Shown one piece after another: positions 23,763 to 36,203 of a DNA stretch of 64,000 bases (positions are counted from its first letter, which is position 1; every line of letters starts with the position of its first letter). The DNA is from Myotis daubentonii. Lineage: Eukaryota > Chordata > Mammalia > Chiroptera > Vespertilionidae. The stretch lies in assembly GCF_963259705.1 (NCBI RefSeq), contig NC_081846.1:54465205-54529204 (forward strand). The letters are read 5' to 3'. Made by a program: the position numbers and the translations under genes. The notes under the pieces are model-generated. The model was not told the origin of the DNA, did no database searches, and was given only the letters and a program-made list of their open reading frames with translations.

Positions 23763-23993
23763 GCCCTAACCGGTTTGGCTCAGTGGATAGAGCATCGGCC
23801 TGCGGACTGAAGGTTCCCAGGTTCGATTCCAGTAAAGGGCATGCACCTTAGTTGCGGGCACATTCCCAGTGGGGAGCATGCAGGAGGCAGCTGATCAATG
23901 TTTCTATCTCATCGATGTTTCTAACTCTCTATCCCTCTCTCTTCTTCTCTGTAAAAAATCAATAAAACATACTTAAAAAAAATAAAAATAAAT
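23763..23993 (+). mobile_element. Ves SINE with perfect 15-bp duplication
   Basis: GCCCTAACCGGTTTGGCTCA head, GGTTCGATTCCAG box B and an A-rich tail of AATAAA-like repeats. Flanked by AAAATTAATAAGACT at 23748-23762 and 23994-24008. Confidence 0.96.
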
Positions 23994-25973
23994 AAAATTA
24001 ATAAGACTATGGTTAAGTTCCTACATGAAGGTTAAAAAAATACCTATTACATTGCAATATACTGCCAGTATGCTGAATACATTTAAATTATGGGAAAATC
24101 TTAAACTCGTATTATTTATTTTCTAAATAGAAATATTAATTTGCAATCTAATAATAACCTCAAAAATGACTGTGCCCTTGAGAAATAAAGTTACTCTGCC
24201 TTTAAAAATGTACATCTTCAGTATAACTGAAAATTTTGAGTATTATTTTTAATTTCCTTGATCTGACCCAATAGTAACATATTAGTAACTTTATCACTAT
24301 TATGTGAGTGATAGAATCACTATGTTTTCCCAGTGATTACTTCCATTAAAGGGATATGAAATAGGAGACGTTGAGAGAGTAAATTTTAAATTGAAAATAA
24401 AAAGGACATTTGAAACTCAGAAACTCTTGCAGAGAACCTGTGAAATTCACACACAAAAAAATCATTTTAAGTTCCTCTACCTGTGTTTTGTAAAACAAAT
24501 ACATATTATTTTTATTTTGGGGGGAGTCATTTCTGAATAATCTGTTAACTTGTCAAAGTCACAATTCAAAGTAGATTTAATTTATTAGTCTATTCATTTA
24601 TTTATAATTTATATCCCACCTAACCCTCAAAAAGAATTTGAGGTGGTTATGAAATATTAATAGTTAATATTTATAGGCTTGATAGTACTTTCTATTAGAC
24701 CATTGTACTTATTAGAGCATACATTAGTCTACATAGCTCTTATATTACTGTGTAATAAATGTGCTTTTAGCAGCAAAAATCTAAATCCAGAAGTGGGAGG
24801 TCATTACAGAGAACAGTGCAAGAGCAGCCCAGATGGACACCAGCAACTCCAGGCGAGCAGATGAGTAATGGAAACTTCAAGCCATGTCAGCAACAGAATC
24901 TGGGGAAGAACTCTGGAGAAGCGAAGACACCGGATATGGGTGACCTGGGAGGATTTAGGAAGCAGTAAGGAAAAGTGAACTTTGAAAAAAGTCTAAGCTT
25001 TGTGGCACATTATACCTGAGAGAGAGAGAAATATAACCACCAAAAATAAAAAGGCAGCATTTGAAAACATGAAAGCAAACAGGAGGAGTAACAATGCTTC
25101 TAGTAAAGAAAGGGAAAAGGAAGAAATTGTTTGAACCATCTCAAATTAGGTATGGAGCCTGAGGAAGACATTAAAGGACATTTCCTCAGAGACAAACAGA
25201 GATCAAGGGAAAGAACAGAGGAGAATTACAATGCACAGAGTTTTAGAAACTGGAAAGTCAGCTTAGAAAACACAGTGAAAGCCGTTCAGGAAATGGCCTT
25301 GAGGGGAAGGGAGCACCAACCCTGCAAAGCCTTTGCAATGGCCTTCAATTATAATGGAGGCTGTGTGCACATATTCTCTGAAGAGAGACCCACCCAAGGG
25401 TTTCTGATTTTCTGCTCACACATTGCTTGGAGACAGACAAGCTGTCAAAAAACCATAAAGAACCATTTTAAGAAATAAATTGAAGCTTTCATCTCGTCAA
25501 AAATGTGTGATTAGAAAAATAAATCATATAGCTCTTTCAAATTACGACTGTAAAAGTAAAAAATGCTATTATATACATCCTACTTGCATGTAATGAGATA
25601 GAGTCTACAAGACTGTGCTCTTGGTGTTTATTTTTATTTCTATCTTAAACTTGAAGCTTTCAACGGGTTGTTTTGGAAGGGGCAACTGACAGTTTTCTTA
25701 TTCATTCTAAGAATCTGTGAATGCATTTTATACACAGCAAAATGAAAGACTGGGTAAGTTAAAATGGAATGATGCAAACACTGTTCTGACTTAATAGTAA
25801 TGGCAATCATTGGTAACTACAGAAAAATAAAATTAATTGGCATTTTTACCACTCCCCCCCCCAAGAATTCGCAAAGTATTTTTAAAAATGAGATCTCAGA
25901 GCAGCAGTCCCTAACACGCAAGAACGGTGTATCATTTGGTCTTCGGAGTCCCACCCAGGCGCTTCTCACTAAC

Positions 25974-26074
25974 CTTCCTGTTCGCTGGAGTTCGGGGCCA
26001 CTATGTCCTCCGTGGGGCTCTGCTTCCCCATGAGCTGCTGTTCCGTTTGGTACAGCAGGAGTCTTCCTCTTCTC
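25974..26074 (-). CDS. SLC4A10: SLC4A10 exon, linker between N-terminal and membrane domains
   Basis: Exon of 101 bases with acceptor CTTCCAACAG/GAGAAG and donor GGAAG/GTTAGT. It encodes EKRKTPAVPNGTAAHGEAEP then HGGHSGPELQRTG plus two bases of Arg. It is a polar, Gly/His/Glu-rich linker joining the cytoplasmic domain to the first membrane helix. The same position in SLC4A8 has a related EKRK...HGGHSGPELQRTGR linker (recalled). Thr follows EKRK where I recall Ile in human. No long minus-strand reading frame marks it; it was found by searching for the missing linker, and both junction phases fit the neighbouring exons. Confidence 0.95.
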
Positions 26075-26264
26075 CTGTTGGAAGTGTTTGTTTTTTAAAT
26101 ATCAGGTGCTGGTTATAAATACCAAAACCAACATGTTCCCCTTGAGACAATATGCAGAATAGCTAAGACCCAGACGTCATTACTTATTAGCTGCAGGACC
26201 TCCAGCAAGTTATCTAGTTTCCTAAAGCTTTACACCCATGAATGTGCCCATGAGAATTAAGTGG

Positions 26265-26550
26265 GTTTGGGGCATTTATTCATTCTTTCATGTAATAGTT
26301 ATTGAGTACCTAGTGAGTGTCATTTATGGTTATGGATACTAGAGATGCAAAGGTGAGCGAGAAAAAGCATTCTGTTAGTGAAGACAAATAATTAACCTAT
26401 AATGTCAGGTCGAGATAAAGCTCTGAGGTTAGAGAAAGGGACAGAGAGACCAGGGCCAGGGTAGGTTGGGATGAGGTGGCGTTAATATGGTGTTAGTATG
26501 CCTGGCATAGTTCAACTGTTCAATAAGCATTAACTATTATCATTAGCTAT
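26265..26550 (-). repeat. L2-like repeat, antisense
   Basis: It begins TTTATTCATTCTTTCATG then TTATTGAGTACCTAGTGAGTG, the reverse of an L2 end, followed by a diverged body. Confidence 0.5.
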
Positions 26551-27156
26551 TTTTAAACTGTATTTTCCTCTTTGATTCTGGCTATCTTCCTATTCTAAGA
26601 ATGATTTATTATATGGTCCTTTCTTACTCATGTAGAGATCCAAGACTATTGAGCCAATGACAAATTAACTGAGGTTTATCCAAGTGCTATTGTCCCATAG
26701 GTCTATTCCACCTACTTTGGTCAGTGACAGAGATTTTTGAAAATCATAAAAATCCTATCTATTGGTGATTTTAGAGCACACCAATATATTCAAAAGTGCC
26801 TAAAGAATTGTAAAAAATATGCTAAGTGGTTTAATTAAAATGTTTACATGACTGCCATTCCAAAATCATGTAAACATGTTCTTCATGTTTAGTGTGAAGT
26901 GAATTATCGAAGGATCTGATGTACAATGGATATTTAGATAAAATAGTACAAGGTTAAAACATGAGAAAAATAGGTTCTGAAATGCACAAAATATAGGAAA
27001 GTTTGTTGTTTAATATTTTTACAATTTCTCGCTAACATGAATAGATACAATGAACTGAAGTGAAAAGATAAAGGATTCCTGTCAACTAATAAAGGAAATG
27101 TCTTTACTGGTAAATAATTAGCATACATTAGTCAAGGGCTTTAAGAGTAACCCTGA

Positions 27157-27281
27157 GCCCTGGCCAAATGACTCAGTTGGTTGGAGTATCTTCCTGATGT
27201 GCCAAGGCTGCAGGTTAGAGCGCCAGTCAGGGCACACGCAAGAATCAACCAATGGATGCATAGATAAATGGAACAATGAAT

Positions 27282-27336
<55 letters not shown>

Positions 27337-27370
27337 CTATCTCCTTCTAAAATCAATTTTTTTTAAAAAA
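27157..27370 (+). mobile_element. Ves SINE with expanded CT tract
   Basis: GCCCTGGCCAAATGACTCAG head (different subfamily from the others, with GTTGGTTGGAG). The TC-rich region has grown to an uninterrupted (CT)n run at about 27286-27336. Imperfect duplication AGTAACCCTGA/AGTGACCCTCA. Confidence 0.9.
27286..27336. repeat. (CT)n microsatellite inside a Ves SINE
   Basis: About 25 uninterrupted CT dinucleotides, grown from the TC-rich part of the SINE. It makes a meaningless Leu-Ser repeat frame. Confidence 0.95.
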
Positions 27371-27756
27371 AGTGACCCTCAACCACCTAGGAAAACATTT
27401 TTTAGCTTCCATAGTCTCAGAAAGCAAGTGATATTATTCAGTCTTCTGTGGAATTATCCTTTACTAGATAAGTTAACTCATTGTTTTACAATGGAAAAGG
27501 CTATACACCAATAAGGCAATGATAAACTATGAAGAATATTTGCCAGTCTAAAGAGCCCTTCCCTCAAGAAGTGTTCCTTTGTAGTAAGGGGGGGGGGCAG
27601 GGATTGTGTTTCAAAAGAGAAGTGTATATGAATAATATCAATGAATATTCTGAGAAATAATACAGAAAATATTTTTGTTCAGAAACACACATATTTTGAT
27701 GTTTTAAAACAAATCAATTGTTGAGCAGATATTTGACTACTCGAATTATACAATTT

Positions 27757-29740
27757 ATTAATTCAAACAATAAATTCTTATTGAGAGTCAATTTGTGTCA
27801 GGTACTAGGCCCCACCACTATTCAACCAGTGCACAAATCAGGCCTGCGGAGCTTACATTCTAATAGGGAAGGCAAACAATAAACAAATAAATTAATTCTA
27901 CCATGTATTGATGGATTAAAAGCTAGGGAAAAGTGAAAATTTAGAGCAGAGTAGGGGGCGTTGAGGTACAGGGTGAGCGTTTAGAAGGAGGGAGAAGCAA
28001 ATATAAATACCGTGGTCAGGCAGGATCTGTGAAAAAGTGTCATCTAAGAAAACTTGAGGGAGTCAGGGAGTTATCCATGACAATAACTGGGGGATATTCA
28101 CACAGAAAGAAAAGCCAGTGGGAAAGTCTTAAGGCAGCGGAGTGGCTATGGGGTTTAAAGAATGAGGTGCAAGCAGGCTAATGGAGTTGGAGAGGAGTAA
28201 GCAAGGAAGAAAGTGGTAGGGGATGACTCCTGAGAGGTAAAGGGAGGACAGATTGTGTAGGTTTAATAAACCATTTTAAGTATTTGGCTTTTATTCTCCG
28301 TGAAATGAGGAACTTGTGCAGGGCTTTGAGGAAAGGAGTAGTATGATCTAACTTGGAGTCACGCTGGCTACTATGTTGAGAACAAATTCTAGGGGCCAAG
28401 GGTAGAAACCAGACCAGTTAGGAGGCTATTTTAGTAATCCGAAAGTATTATGATGGCAGCCTGAAATGCAGTGGTAGCAGTTGTAATAGCAGGAAATTGT
28501 TTCATTCTGGATAGATGTCGAAGGCAATGCCAAAAACATTTTCTGGCAGACTAGAAATCAGGTATAAGAAAAAAATAGTAAAATGTTTGGCTTGAACAAC
28601 TGTAAATGTAGAGCTAGTCCTATCAAAATGGGAAGGTGCTGATGGAACAGAATTTAAGAGAAGATCAGTTTCTTATTTCCTTAGGAAGCGTTATATTGAC
28701 TTTTCTGATAGAAATACAAAGATGTGTACAGAAATAAGATAGTCTACAATTCAGTTCAAACCTTAGGACATGTTAAGTTTTATATATCTAAAAGACACAC
28801 AGGAGGAGACACACAATAGGCATTTGGATAAAGAACTCTCAAGTTCAAGGTGAAATATAAATTTGGGAGAAGATTTAAAGCTATAAAATTGGAAGATAGT
28901 ACCAAGAGAATGAGTATAGATAGGGGACAGGCTATGACAAAGGACTGAGTCCTGCATCACTTCAACATAAAGAAATCAAAGAGAAGAGAAGAAACCAGAA
29001 AAGAAGACTGGGAAGGAGTAAAAACCAGAGTGTGGTAAGGTACAAAGAAAATCAAGAGTGTGGTGTTTTGGAGCCAAACAAAGAAAGTATTTCAAAGAGT
29101 TATCAGCTCTGCCAAATGCTGATGATTAATAGGCTAAACAACATGCAGACTGAGGTTGACCATGACCTTTTGCATTGTAGAGATATTTGATAGTCTTCAT
29201 GTAATTTTATTGACGGGATGGAAGCAAAAGACTTATATGAGTAGGTTTAAGAGAGAATTGGAGGAGAGGAATTGGAGGCAGGTAGTACAGAGAACTTTTC
29301 TGTGGCATTTAGTTGCAGTGGTAGCAATATTAACAATTCTTTTTTTAAGATATGAAAATTAATTATGTTGTATGCTAATAGATAATACAGAGCAAAAGAA
29401 ATTATGAGACAGGGAAGAAAAAAGGAGAATTGGTAGATATGTCTTTGAGTAGGTGTGTGAAGAGATGGGATGTAGTGCACAGATAGGAGGCTGACTTCGG
29501 ATAATTCATCAATAGTATGATATGGGAGGCAGAGTATGTGGGTGCAGATGCTGGTAGGTGGATAGCTGGGGTGGTGAGAGTCTGTGGAAATTGTCTTTTA
29601 ATCATTTCATATTTCTCAGGAAAGTACAAAGCAAGTCAACATCTAAGAGTGAAGGTCAGAAAGGATGTGATGATGGTTTGAGGAGAGAAAACAGGTGTGA
29701 AATGTCATCTAGAGAGAATGATTGGACTATGAACTTGCAA
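27757..29740. repeat. Ancient long L2-like repeat
   Basis: Begins AATAAATTCTTATTGAGAGTC and continues through GAGCTTACATTCTAATAGGG, TTTGGCTTTTATTCTC, GTCACGCTGGCTACTATG and CAGTTAGGAGGCTATTTTAG, then GTTTAAGAGAGAATTGGAGG. This is the block order of a well-known old mammalian interspersed repeat that I associate with L2, although the exact family name is uncertain. It is unusually long at about 2 kb and has no open frame. Confidence 0.5.
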
Positions 29741-30238
29741 CATTAAGGGCCCACTTGAGGTATGTAGTCAAGAATTATGTGAGATCAGTCAGAGTAATTA
29801 CATGTTTTCCTTCAGCCACACTCACCTGTACCAAGGCAGACACAGACTAAAGAGCTGAATTCACACAGGGTTGTAGTTTTGACAAGCAAGTAAATGGCAT
29901 GACAGGAAAGCAAAGAAATTGAGGGTACACAAAAGGGAGTGATTATAATGACTGATACAAGTTCTAATGATATTTTCAGGGTTATCACTTGAGGTGACTG
30001 GTTATTCTTCTCTTAACCGAAAGGAAAAAATACCTAAAATTCCATTATTTATACATTTCAAAAGAATAACAACCGTGGAAATTATCTCACGGGGGAAGTA
30101 TTATTTGAACAAGTCTGAAGTCAGTGTACTTAATGTTCTTCATTTTGTTTCATCTCATAAAAGAAAACATAGTTTCATAGTATGTTATTCAATTACAACA
30201 TACATTAAAAAATACTAATGTAAAGAAGCATATAGCTT

Positions 30239-30456
30239 GCCGAAACCGGTTTGGCTCAGTGGATAGAGCGTCGGCCTGCGGACTGAGGGGTCCCAGGTTC
30301 GATTCCGGTCAAGGGCATGTACCTGGGTTGCGGGCACATCCCCAGTGGGGGATGTGCAGGAGGCAGCTGATCGATGTTTCTCTCTCATCGATGTTTCTAA
30401 CTCTCTATCTCTCTCCCTTTCTCTCTGTAAAAAATCAATAAAATATATTTTAAAAA
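30239..30456 (+). mobile_element. Ves SINE with perfect 17-bp duplication
   Basis: Near-consensus head (CGGTTTGGCTCAGTGGATAG), box B GGTTCGATTCCGG and a short A tail. Flanked by AAAGAAGCATATAGCTT at 30222-30238 and 30457-30473. The perfect duplication suggests recent insertion. Confidence 0.97.
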
Positions 30457-30494
30457 AAAGAAGCATATAGCTTATCTCTAATTCAAATTCATTA

Positions 30495-30690
30495 TACAGA
30501 ACTGTGTTGTCTAAAATGATAGCCACTAAAAATATGTGGCTATTTAAATTTAAGTAAATTTAAGTTTAAAATTCAGTTCCTCAGTTGCAGTAGGCACATT
30601 TCTTGCTCAATAGTGGCTTGACTTATATATCATAGATATAGAAAATTTCTATTCTTGCAGAAAGTTCTATTAGACATGTTGACATAGAAT
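30495..30690. mobile_element. Old hAT-Tip100-like (MER3-type) fragment
   Basis: The AGCCACTAAAAATATGTGGC and TAGGCACATTTCTTGCTCAA blocks, and the GTTGTCTAAAATGATAGCC and GTTCTATTAGACA ends, resemble the old eutherian MER3-type element. It is diverged. Confidence 0.5.
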
Positions 30691-31004
30691 GTCAGTACAG
30701 AGAGGTTAGGGTATCTGCTCATGATCCTACAAATAAATAATAGCAGAACCATCTTGATTCTTAACTCAATGGTTCTTTCTATTACTTCCTCCAAATATCA
30801 AGAGTCCAATACATTCTGATCGCCTCATAAAAATAATTTTAAAAATACAGAGCTCCCATGCTTCAACTTGCCTTAATAATATCATTACTCAAAGGCAAGG
30901 TGTTTTTAAAAATGCTTAATTTCAGTTTTAATGTTTGAAAAACTAACTGGCAATTTTTAAAAGAAAGAAAAATTATAATACTTTCAACAATAAAGGTTTT
31001 TTAA

Positions 31005-31145
31005 AAAGTTCTAGAGACAGGTAGTGGTGATAGTTGTACAACAATGTGAAAATTCTTAATGCCACTTGAGCTGTACATTTAAAAAATGGTAAAACTTTCT
31101 GCTATATACATTTTGGCACAATAAAGAAAAGGAGAGAAAAAAAGA
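31005..31145 (+). mobile_element. L1 3'-end fragment (L1MA/MB-like)
   Basis: GTGGTGATAGTTGTACAACA, AATGCCACTTGAGCTGTACA and an AATAAAGAAAAGG tail in canonical order. Confidence 0.75.
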
Positions 31146-31854
31146 AAAACTAATTGGTGTCAAAAAGTGACTTTTAAAGTCTCTGTCTCAATGCATTTAT
31201 ATTTTCACTAAATTTTCTAAATAACATCAATTAAAAAGATTAGTATTTCAGGAAACATTATATCACCTTTTCTACTGTTGTAATGGCAAAGACATAAACA
31301 AGTACAAAAATAGGACAGTGTATAACCCTTAAAATTACTCCTTAAGCCACTTCTTTTATTTTCAGACTAACTGAAAATACGTGGCTGCAGTTATAGGATG
31401 GCAAAATTATAATTGCTGAGAAAAGAAAAGAAAATTATCTTTAATGTTATGAAATAACTCAGAATGAAAATACAGAAATGAGGCAGATGTCAGCTTCTTA
31501 TTTTCCTTGAATTGAGAGTTGGATTAAGATGCCTTTTTTAAGCACTCATGTTTGAGTGGTATACCTGCTCACTTGTACATCTCTGGCTAACCAAAAGAAC
31601 TTCTATGTCCAGGATTGGGCCAATTTGACCATCTGTTACTTCATCTAGTATAGTCAAGTCAGACCAGCCTGGACTCCTCAGGGACAAGAGCCCAAAACAA
31701 GGCTGACTAGATGACAACTGGGACAGCAGATTCAGTAAAAATAGAGGAGTGGGCTTAACAAACATTTGGTCACCACTCTCAACAAAGGCATGCCTACATT
31801 AAGAAAATGACCCCAAATAATGGCAACAGCCTTTGTTTCTATTTTTCTGAACTA

Positions 31855-32302
31855 TCCTATCTAATAAAGAGGGAATATGCTAATTGACCCTCATGTTGTT
31901 GCAAAGATGGCCGTGCCCACAGCCAATAAGGAGGGAATATGCTAATTGACTGTCTCACCCTCAAAGATGGTGGCGCCCAGTTCCCTCAGCCCCACTGGGG
32001 TGGCAGGCATGCTTGCCTCCAGAGACCCCCCAGTCCTCTCAGGCCCCCAGCCACCCAGGGCTGGCCCGAGGCACAGGCAAGCCTCAGATGGTGGCTGCCC
32101 AGGGCTGCCCGAGGCTCAGGTAACCAGGGCTGGCTGAGGCTTGTGCTGCGGCAATGGCAGCAGCAGAGGTGTGATGGGGCATCGCCTTCCCCTGATTGCT
32201 GGGTTGCCTACCACCCCTGAGGGCTCCCGGACTGTGAGAGGGGGCAGGCCGGGCTGAGGGACCCCCCTCCAGTGCATGAATTTTCATGCACCGGGCCTCG
32301 AG
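31855..32302 (+). mobile_element. Helitron (Helibat type), terminal CTAG mutated
   Basis: 5' TCCTATCTAATAAAGAGG, 3' hairpin GTGCATGAATTTTCATGCAC and terminal CGAG in place of CTAG. Flanks are A (31854) and T (32303). The first 100 bp hold a duplicated block, GGAATATGCTAATTGAC at about 31871 and 31933. Confidence 0.9.
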
Positions 32303-32746
32303 TATACATATAATGAGTAAATGGGCATTAACATTTTATAGGCAGAATTTCTACAATTTTTATGTCACACACCCACACCAAGATAACATAAGCATAAGAA
32401 TTTTAATTAAAAATGTTTATCAATTAATATGATCAGCAGTAATAGGAAATTTTCTATATAATAAAACTAAGTCATGCCTTTGAATTTTTTTAATACTTGC
32501 TAACTTCAAAGTGATGCATCAGAATATAGAAAGGCAGTAATAGACTTTTTCTTAAGCCATATTTTACATCTTTATTAAAAATTTAATTTTCCTCCAGTAT
32601 AATGTTTTGAGATGGGTCTTAAGTCTTTCCAGGGATATGGGACTGCTTGATTTAGCAGTATATCATCAATACACCAAATTTCTCAGTGAAGTGTGTTGCA
32701 TACGATCATGGAAGACTTTCTAACTTCTTAAAAGTTAAATAGGTTC

Positions 32747-33519
32747 TGGTGCCAATTCCATGTGGAAGAAAGTGGGGATTCCCAACACCACCAAGCAATT
32801 CTCCAGACACCAGCTGGGTGTCCTACAATTCAACCCAATGTTGACACTATCTCCCTAGAGATAGCATCAGATACCACAGGTTGAGGACTCAGTCCTGCAA
32901 GGCTGCCCCCTCACCCAAGCCCCTACTAAAGATTCAAGTTGCAAGCCCAGGTTCCCAAGACCCTCTCCTTGTGTTTCAACTAATTTGACAGAGTGGATCA
33001 CCGAGAACTCAGAGAAACACTTAACTTACTAGACCACCAGTTTATTATAAAAGGGTATAACTCAAGAACAGCCCAGGTTAGAGATGCAAAGGGTAAGGTA
33101 TGGGGAAAGGGCCAGAGGCGTCCATGGTCTCTTCAGGTTCACAACTCTCCTCAATCGCCATGTGTTCACCAGCATTGAAGCTCTCTGAACCCCATACTTT
33201 GGGGTTTTGAGGAAGCTTCATTACAGAAGCATGATTGATTTCACCATTGGCCATTGGGGACTGAACTCAATCTCCAGCTCCTCTCCCCTCCCCGGAGGTG
33301 GGAGGGTGAAACTGAAAGTTCCAACCCTCTAATCACATGGTTGGCATTGCTGGCAATCAGCCCCCATCTTTAAGTGAGTTCCAAAACCCTCCCTCTCAAC
33401 CTAACAAAAGACACTTTTGTTGCTCTCATGACAGGAAATTCTCAAGGTTTTAGGAGCTCCGTGCTAGAAACAGTAGGAATACCAAATATATATTTCTTAT
33501 TATAGAGCACAATATCACA
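32747..33519 (-). mobile_element. Endogenous-retrovirus-type LTR, sense to SLC4A10
   Basis: On the minus strand it begins TGTGATATTGTGCTC near 33519. It contains a CTTCCTCAAAACCCCAAAG-type U3 and a polyadenylation signal AATAAA at 33041-33046, followed by a GAGTTCTCGGTGATCC R/U5-type region, and runs to about 32747. The overall order matches an old mammalian LTR family whose name I cannot fix. Ends are approximate and no convincing target duplication was found. There is no internal viral gene. Confidence 0.7.
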
Positions 33520-33631
33520 GAGGTTATAATTTAAATCATGTCAATCCTTGTGATAGGTTATACTATTTTGGTACATGTATTTAAAAGACAAAAAAGATAA
33601 TATTTTTAAGAGTATTTTCAAATATGCATAC

Positions 33632-33778
33632 CTGGGAAGGAACATTTTTTGGAGGTTCTATACGAATGCTTGGATCCCATTCTCCAGGAGGGAGAACAGT
33701 AACCTGATCCAGAAATTCATCAATTCCTGATACCAAGTCATTTCGATCTTTAGCTTTGTAAGCAACATCATGAAATAC
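33632..33778 (-). CDS. SLC4A10: SLC4A10 exon, N-terminal domain
   Basis: Exon of 147 bases, exactly 49 codons, with acceptor TTCTTATAG/GTATTTC and donor TCCCAG/GTATGC. It encodes [20 protein letters not shown], then [20 protein letters not shown], then EPPKNVPSQ. The [18 protein letters not shown] segment is nearly invariant among sodium-bicarbonate SLC4 proteins and closes the folded cytoplasmic domain. Being in phase 0 at both ends, this exon could be skipped without a frame change. A retroviral-type LTR in the same orientation as the gene begins 113 bases beyond the donor. Confidence 0.97.
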
Positions 33779-34853
33779 CTATAAGAAGGAAAATAAATAC
33801 CATTTATAGATTTTAAAAATTATAAAATATTAATGTGTTCAGTGTTTTCATTTCCCAGTTACCTCATATGAGATTATAGAATTTGAAAAAATGAATGTTT
33901 TTCATGTAAAATATTATAATTTAGTTTTATATATTTAGGCCCACAGATATATATTTTTCTTAGAATGCTAGAATGAATGTCAAAATTTCTGGAGGCTAGT
34001 ATAAAGGGAAGGGGAAGGAGGATGGAAGGGATGGGACTAAAATTCTGCCACCCTGAAGCTGCTTTTGGGGGGACATTGACTTTGAGCTATTTATTGAGAA
34101 ACAAATAACTCAATGAAACTTTTATTCTTCCCCCTTTCCTGCCCAAGAGATTCAGAGAGAGAAACTTGCTTCAGGAAGAAGATCTTAGGATACAACCTTA
34201 GCCTATTTTGAATTAAGTATGGTGAACAAGAAGGCTTTAGCCAGGTGCCTATTAGCTAGATATCCCTGTGTCCCTTTGCTTTTGAGTCGCCAAGCAAGGA
34301 TTTTCTTGCCATGTGTGTTTCAGTATTCCTCAACTACCTGACAATAGCCCATTTTCATTTCTGAAATCTAATTCCCTGCTCTCCCCAAAAAATGTCTTAG
34401 ACACCCAATGTTGCCTCATTGTCTTTGGAATTTTCATGCCTCTGTGAATTCCCTATGCCCATATAGTAAAATCTTATTCTCTCTTGTTCATGAGTCTCTG
34501 TTAATTTGGTTATTAGCCTAGAAGAACTTAGGAGGTGGGAAGAACAGTATTAATATTTTTAGTCCCACAGAAGGAAGCTAATTAAGCTGGAATTAATGAT
34601 TCAAGCTTGGCAAAGGTTATTTATATGTGGTAAATCAAACTTTCTGAAAGACTTCTTTGCTTAAAAATAGAGATGAAAATGTATAGACTATATTAAAAAT
34701 TTTAGCAATATTTATACCTTGGCATATATGAACTAATTTAAAAGGTTAATTTTGTTACAATTATTAAATAATAAGGTTATAAAATAGGATTTTCTGATAT
34801 ATACCATATCTGTACGGTTCACAAAGTATATTTCCATTTAAAGTATGAGCTAC

Positions 34854-34856
<3 letters not shown>

Positions 34857-34901
<45 letters not shown>

Positions 34902-34903
34902 AC
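34857..34903. repeat. (CA)n microsatellite
   Basis: About 22 CA dinucleotides with one interrupting A. Confidence 0.95.
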
Positions 34904-35059
34904 ACTGTGGTAATCATTTAGGCTACTGACAGATACCTCAGGTCTTCTAGACACAGAGCAGGATTGCAGTCCTTGCCTTCTTCAATATTAGAATTAGGGT
35001 GTTCTATTTAGGTGCATATATGTCACTTTCTAATGGAAGTTTTGAACACCAGTGTGTGA

Positions 35060-35275
35060 TTTAACACATAGCCTTTTGTCTGCCATAGTGACCGAGAAAA
35101 CACAGGTTGCGCTCCAGCTTCTATGGGCCTGAGTGACTACAATCAGCAGACTCTGCCAGTTTGTGATGGACACACAGCATGACAGAAATAAATCCTGGTT
35201 GTATTAAGCCACAGAGATTTTAGTTGGTTATTCCTGCAGCATGCCTAATCTCTTCTAACTAATACACAGAGGAAT
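35060..35275 (+). mobile_element. Old retroelement 3'-end fragment
   Basis: ACAGAAATAAATCCTGG, TATTAAGCCACAGAGATTTT and CTTCTAACTAATACAC resemble the end of an old mammalian LTR or L1M element. The family is uncertain. Confidence 0.4.
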
Positions 35276-35659
35276 GGTATACTTAATATAATAAGTGGGT
35301 AAAATAAATGTGAAAAAATAATTTACCTTAAACATAATATAAATATTTCTGACACTGTTTTGCATTTTATATAATATGAAATGGAACAAATATTTGAGAT
35401 TTGGGACTATAGTATTATTCTTTATGCTAATTTATATTACAGTAACCAAACATCCCAAAATTTACAGGAAAATTATACTTTCAAACATTCTATTCTATTT
35501 TTAGACCATTTATTTTAGCTTCTGGTTTGATGTTCTAAACTGCTGAAGTGACTCAAGAGAAGGTATTGCTAAAATTACTAACACATTCAGTCTTTAATTT
35601 ATTAAAAAAACTTATTGAGTCTGTTTCTATTTTGTCCTTCAGATTCTACATATAAATCA

Positions 35660-35760
35660 AATTGTATATGTTTGTCTAACCACTGAACACCTGAAACTAA
35701 TACAAAATGATACTGAATATAAACTATAATTGAAAAATAAAATTTTAATTAAAAGAAAAC
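35660..35760 (+). mobile_element. L1 3'-end fragment
   Basis: GTTTGTCTAACCACTGAACA, CCTGAAACTAATACAAAATG and an A-rich end. The same tail type as the L1 at 18030-19850. Confidence 0.75.
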
Positions 35761-36203
35761 AACAATAACTTATGGAACTCTGACTGAGGGCCAGACACTA
35801 TGCTAAGTCTGAAGATACAAAAAGGAAAGACAGGAGTTCCCAATACAAAGAGGAAAAACACAAATAGAGCTCAGCCAACAAATATTTATTTGAGCACCTG
35901 AAAATATCAAGGTACTAAAATGGACATATGGTAACTGCTCTCATGAAATTTACAGTTTGATCATGCAATCCAATTCACCATTTTCTGAACTTTATGAATC
36001 AACATCTTAAATTTTGTTCTTAATAAGTATAATTATTCAATAGCTTTCAAAAGATTTGGATAAGCAGAATAATTTTTCCCAAATTGGCTTTAAGCAATAA
36101 AATATTACTTTTTCTTTTAAAAGTATTTAAATATTTTTATAGTCAATGATTTTTGATAGTCAATGTACTATTTTAATTAATATGTCCTATTATCTCATCC
36201 TTG

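Larger units (their letters stand above)
22528..25973 (-). other. SLC4A10: SLC4A10 intron (3.4 kb)
   Basis: Contains a full-length SPIN copy and a Ves SINE. From 24010 to 25970 it is AT-rich with no element that I recognise. A 115-codon plus-strand open frame at 25131-25478 is antisense to the gene and matches nothing I know. Confidence 0.8.
26075..33631 (-). other. SLC4A10: SLC4A10 intron (7.6 kb)
   Basis: Contains L2-like repeats, two Ves SINEs, a Tip100-like fragment, an L1 tail, one Helitron and a sense-oriented LTR. Nothing recognised in about 26560-27140, 29760-30220 and 31150-31850. Confidence 0.8.

Noticed and set aside
27141..27514. Leu-Ser and Arg-Glu repeat proteins
   Set aside because: Translation of the CT tract in a Ves SINE.
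32454..32480. Possible extra Helitron 5' end (TCTATATAATAAAA)
   Set aside because: Only the first dozen bases match. No Helibat body or 3' hairpin follows, so chance in AT-rich sequence is likely.
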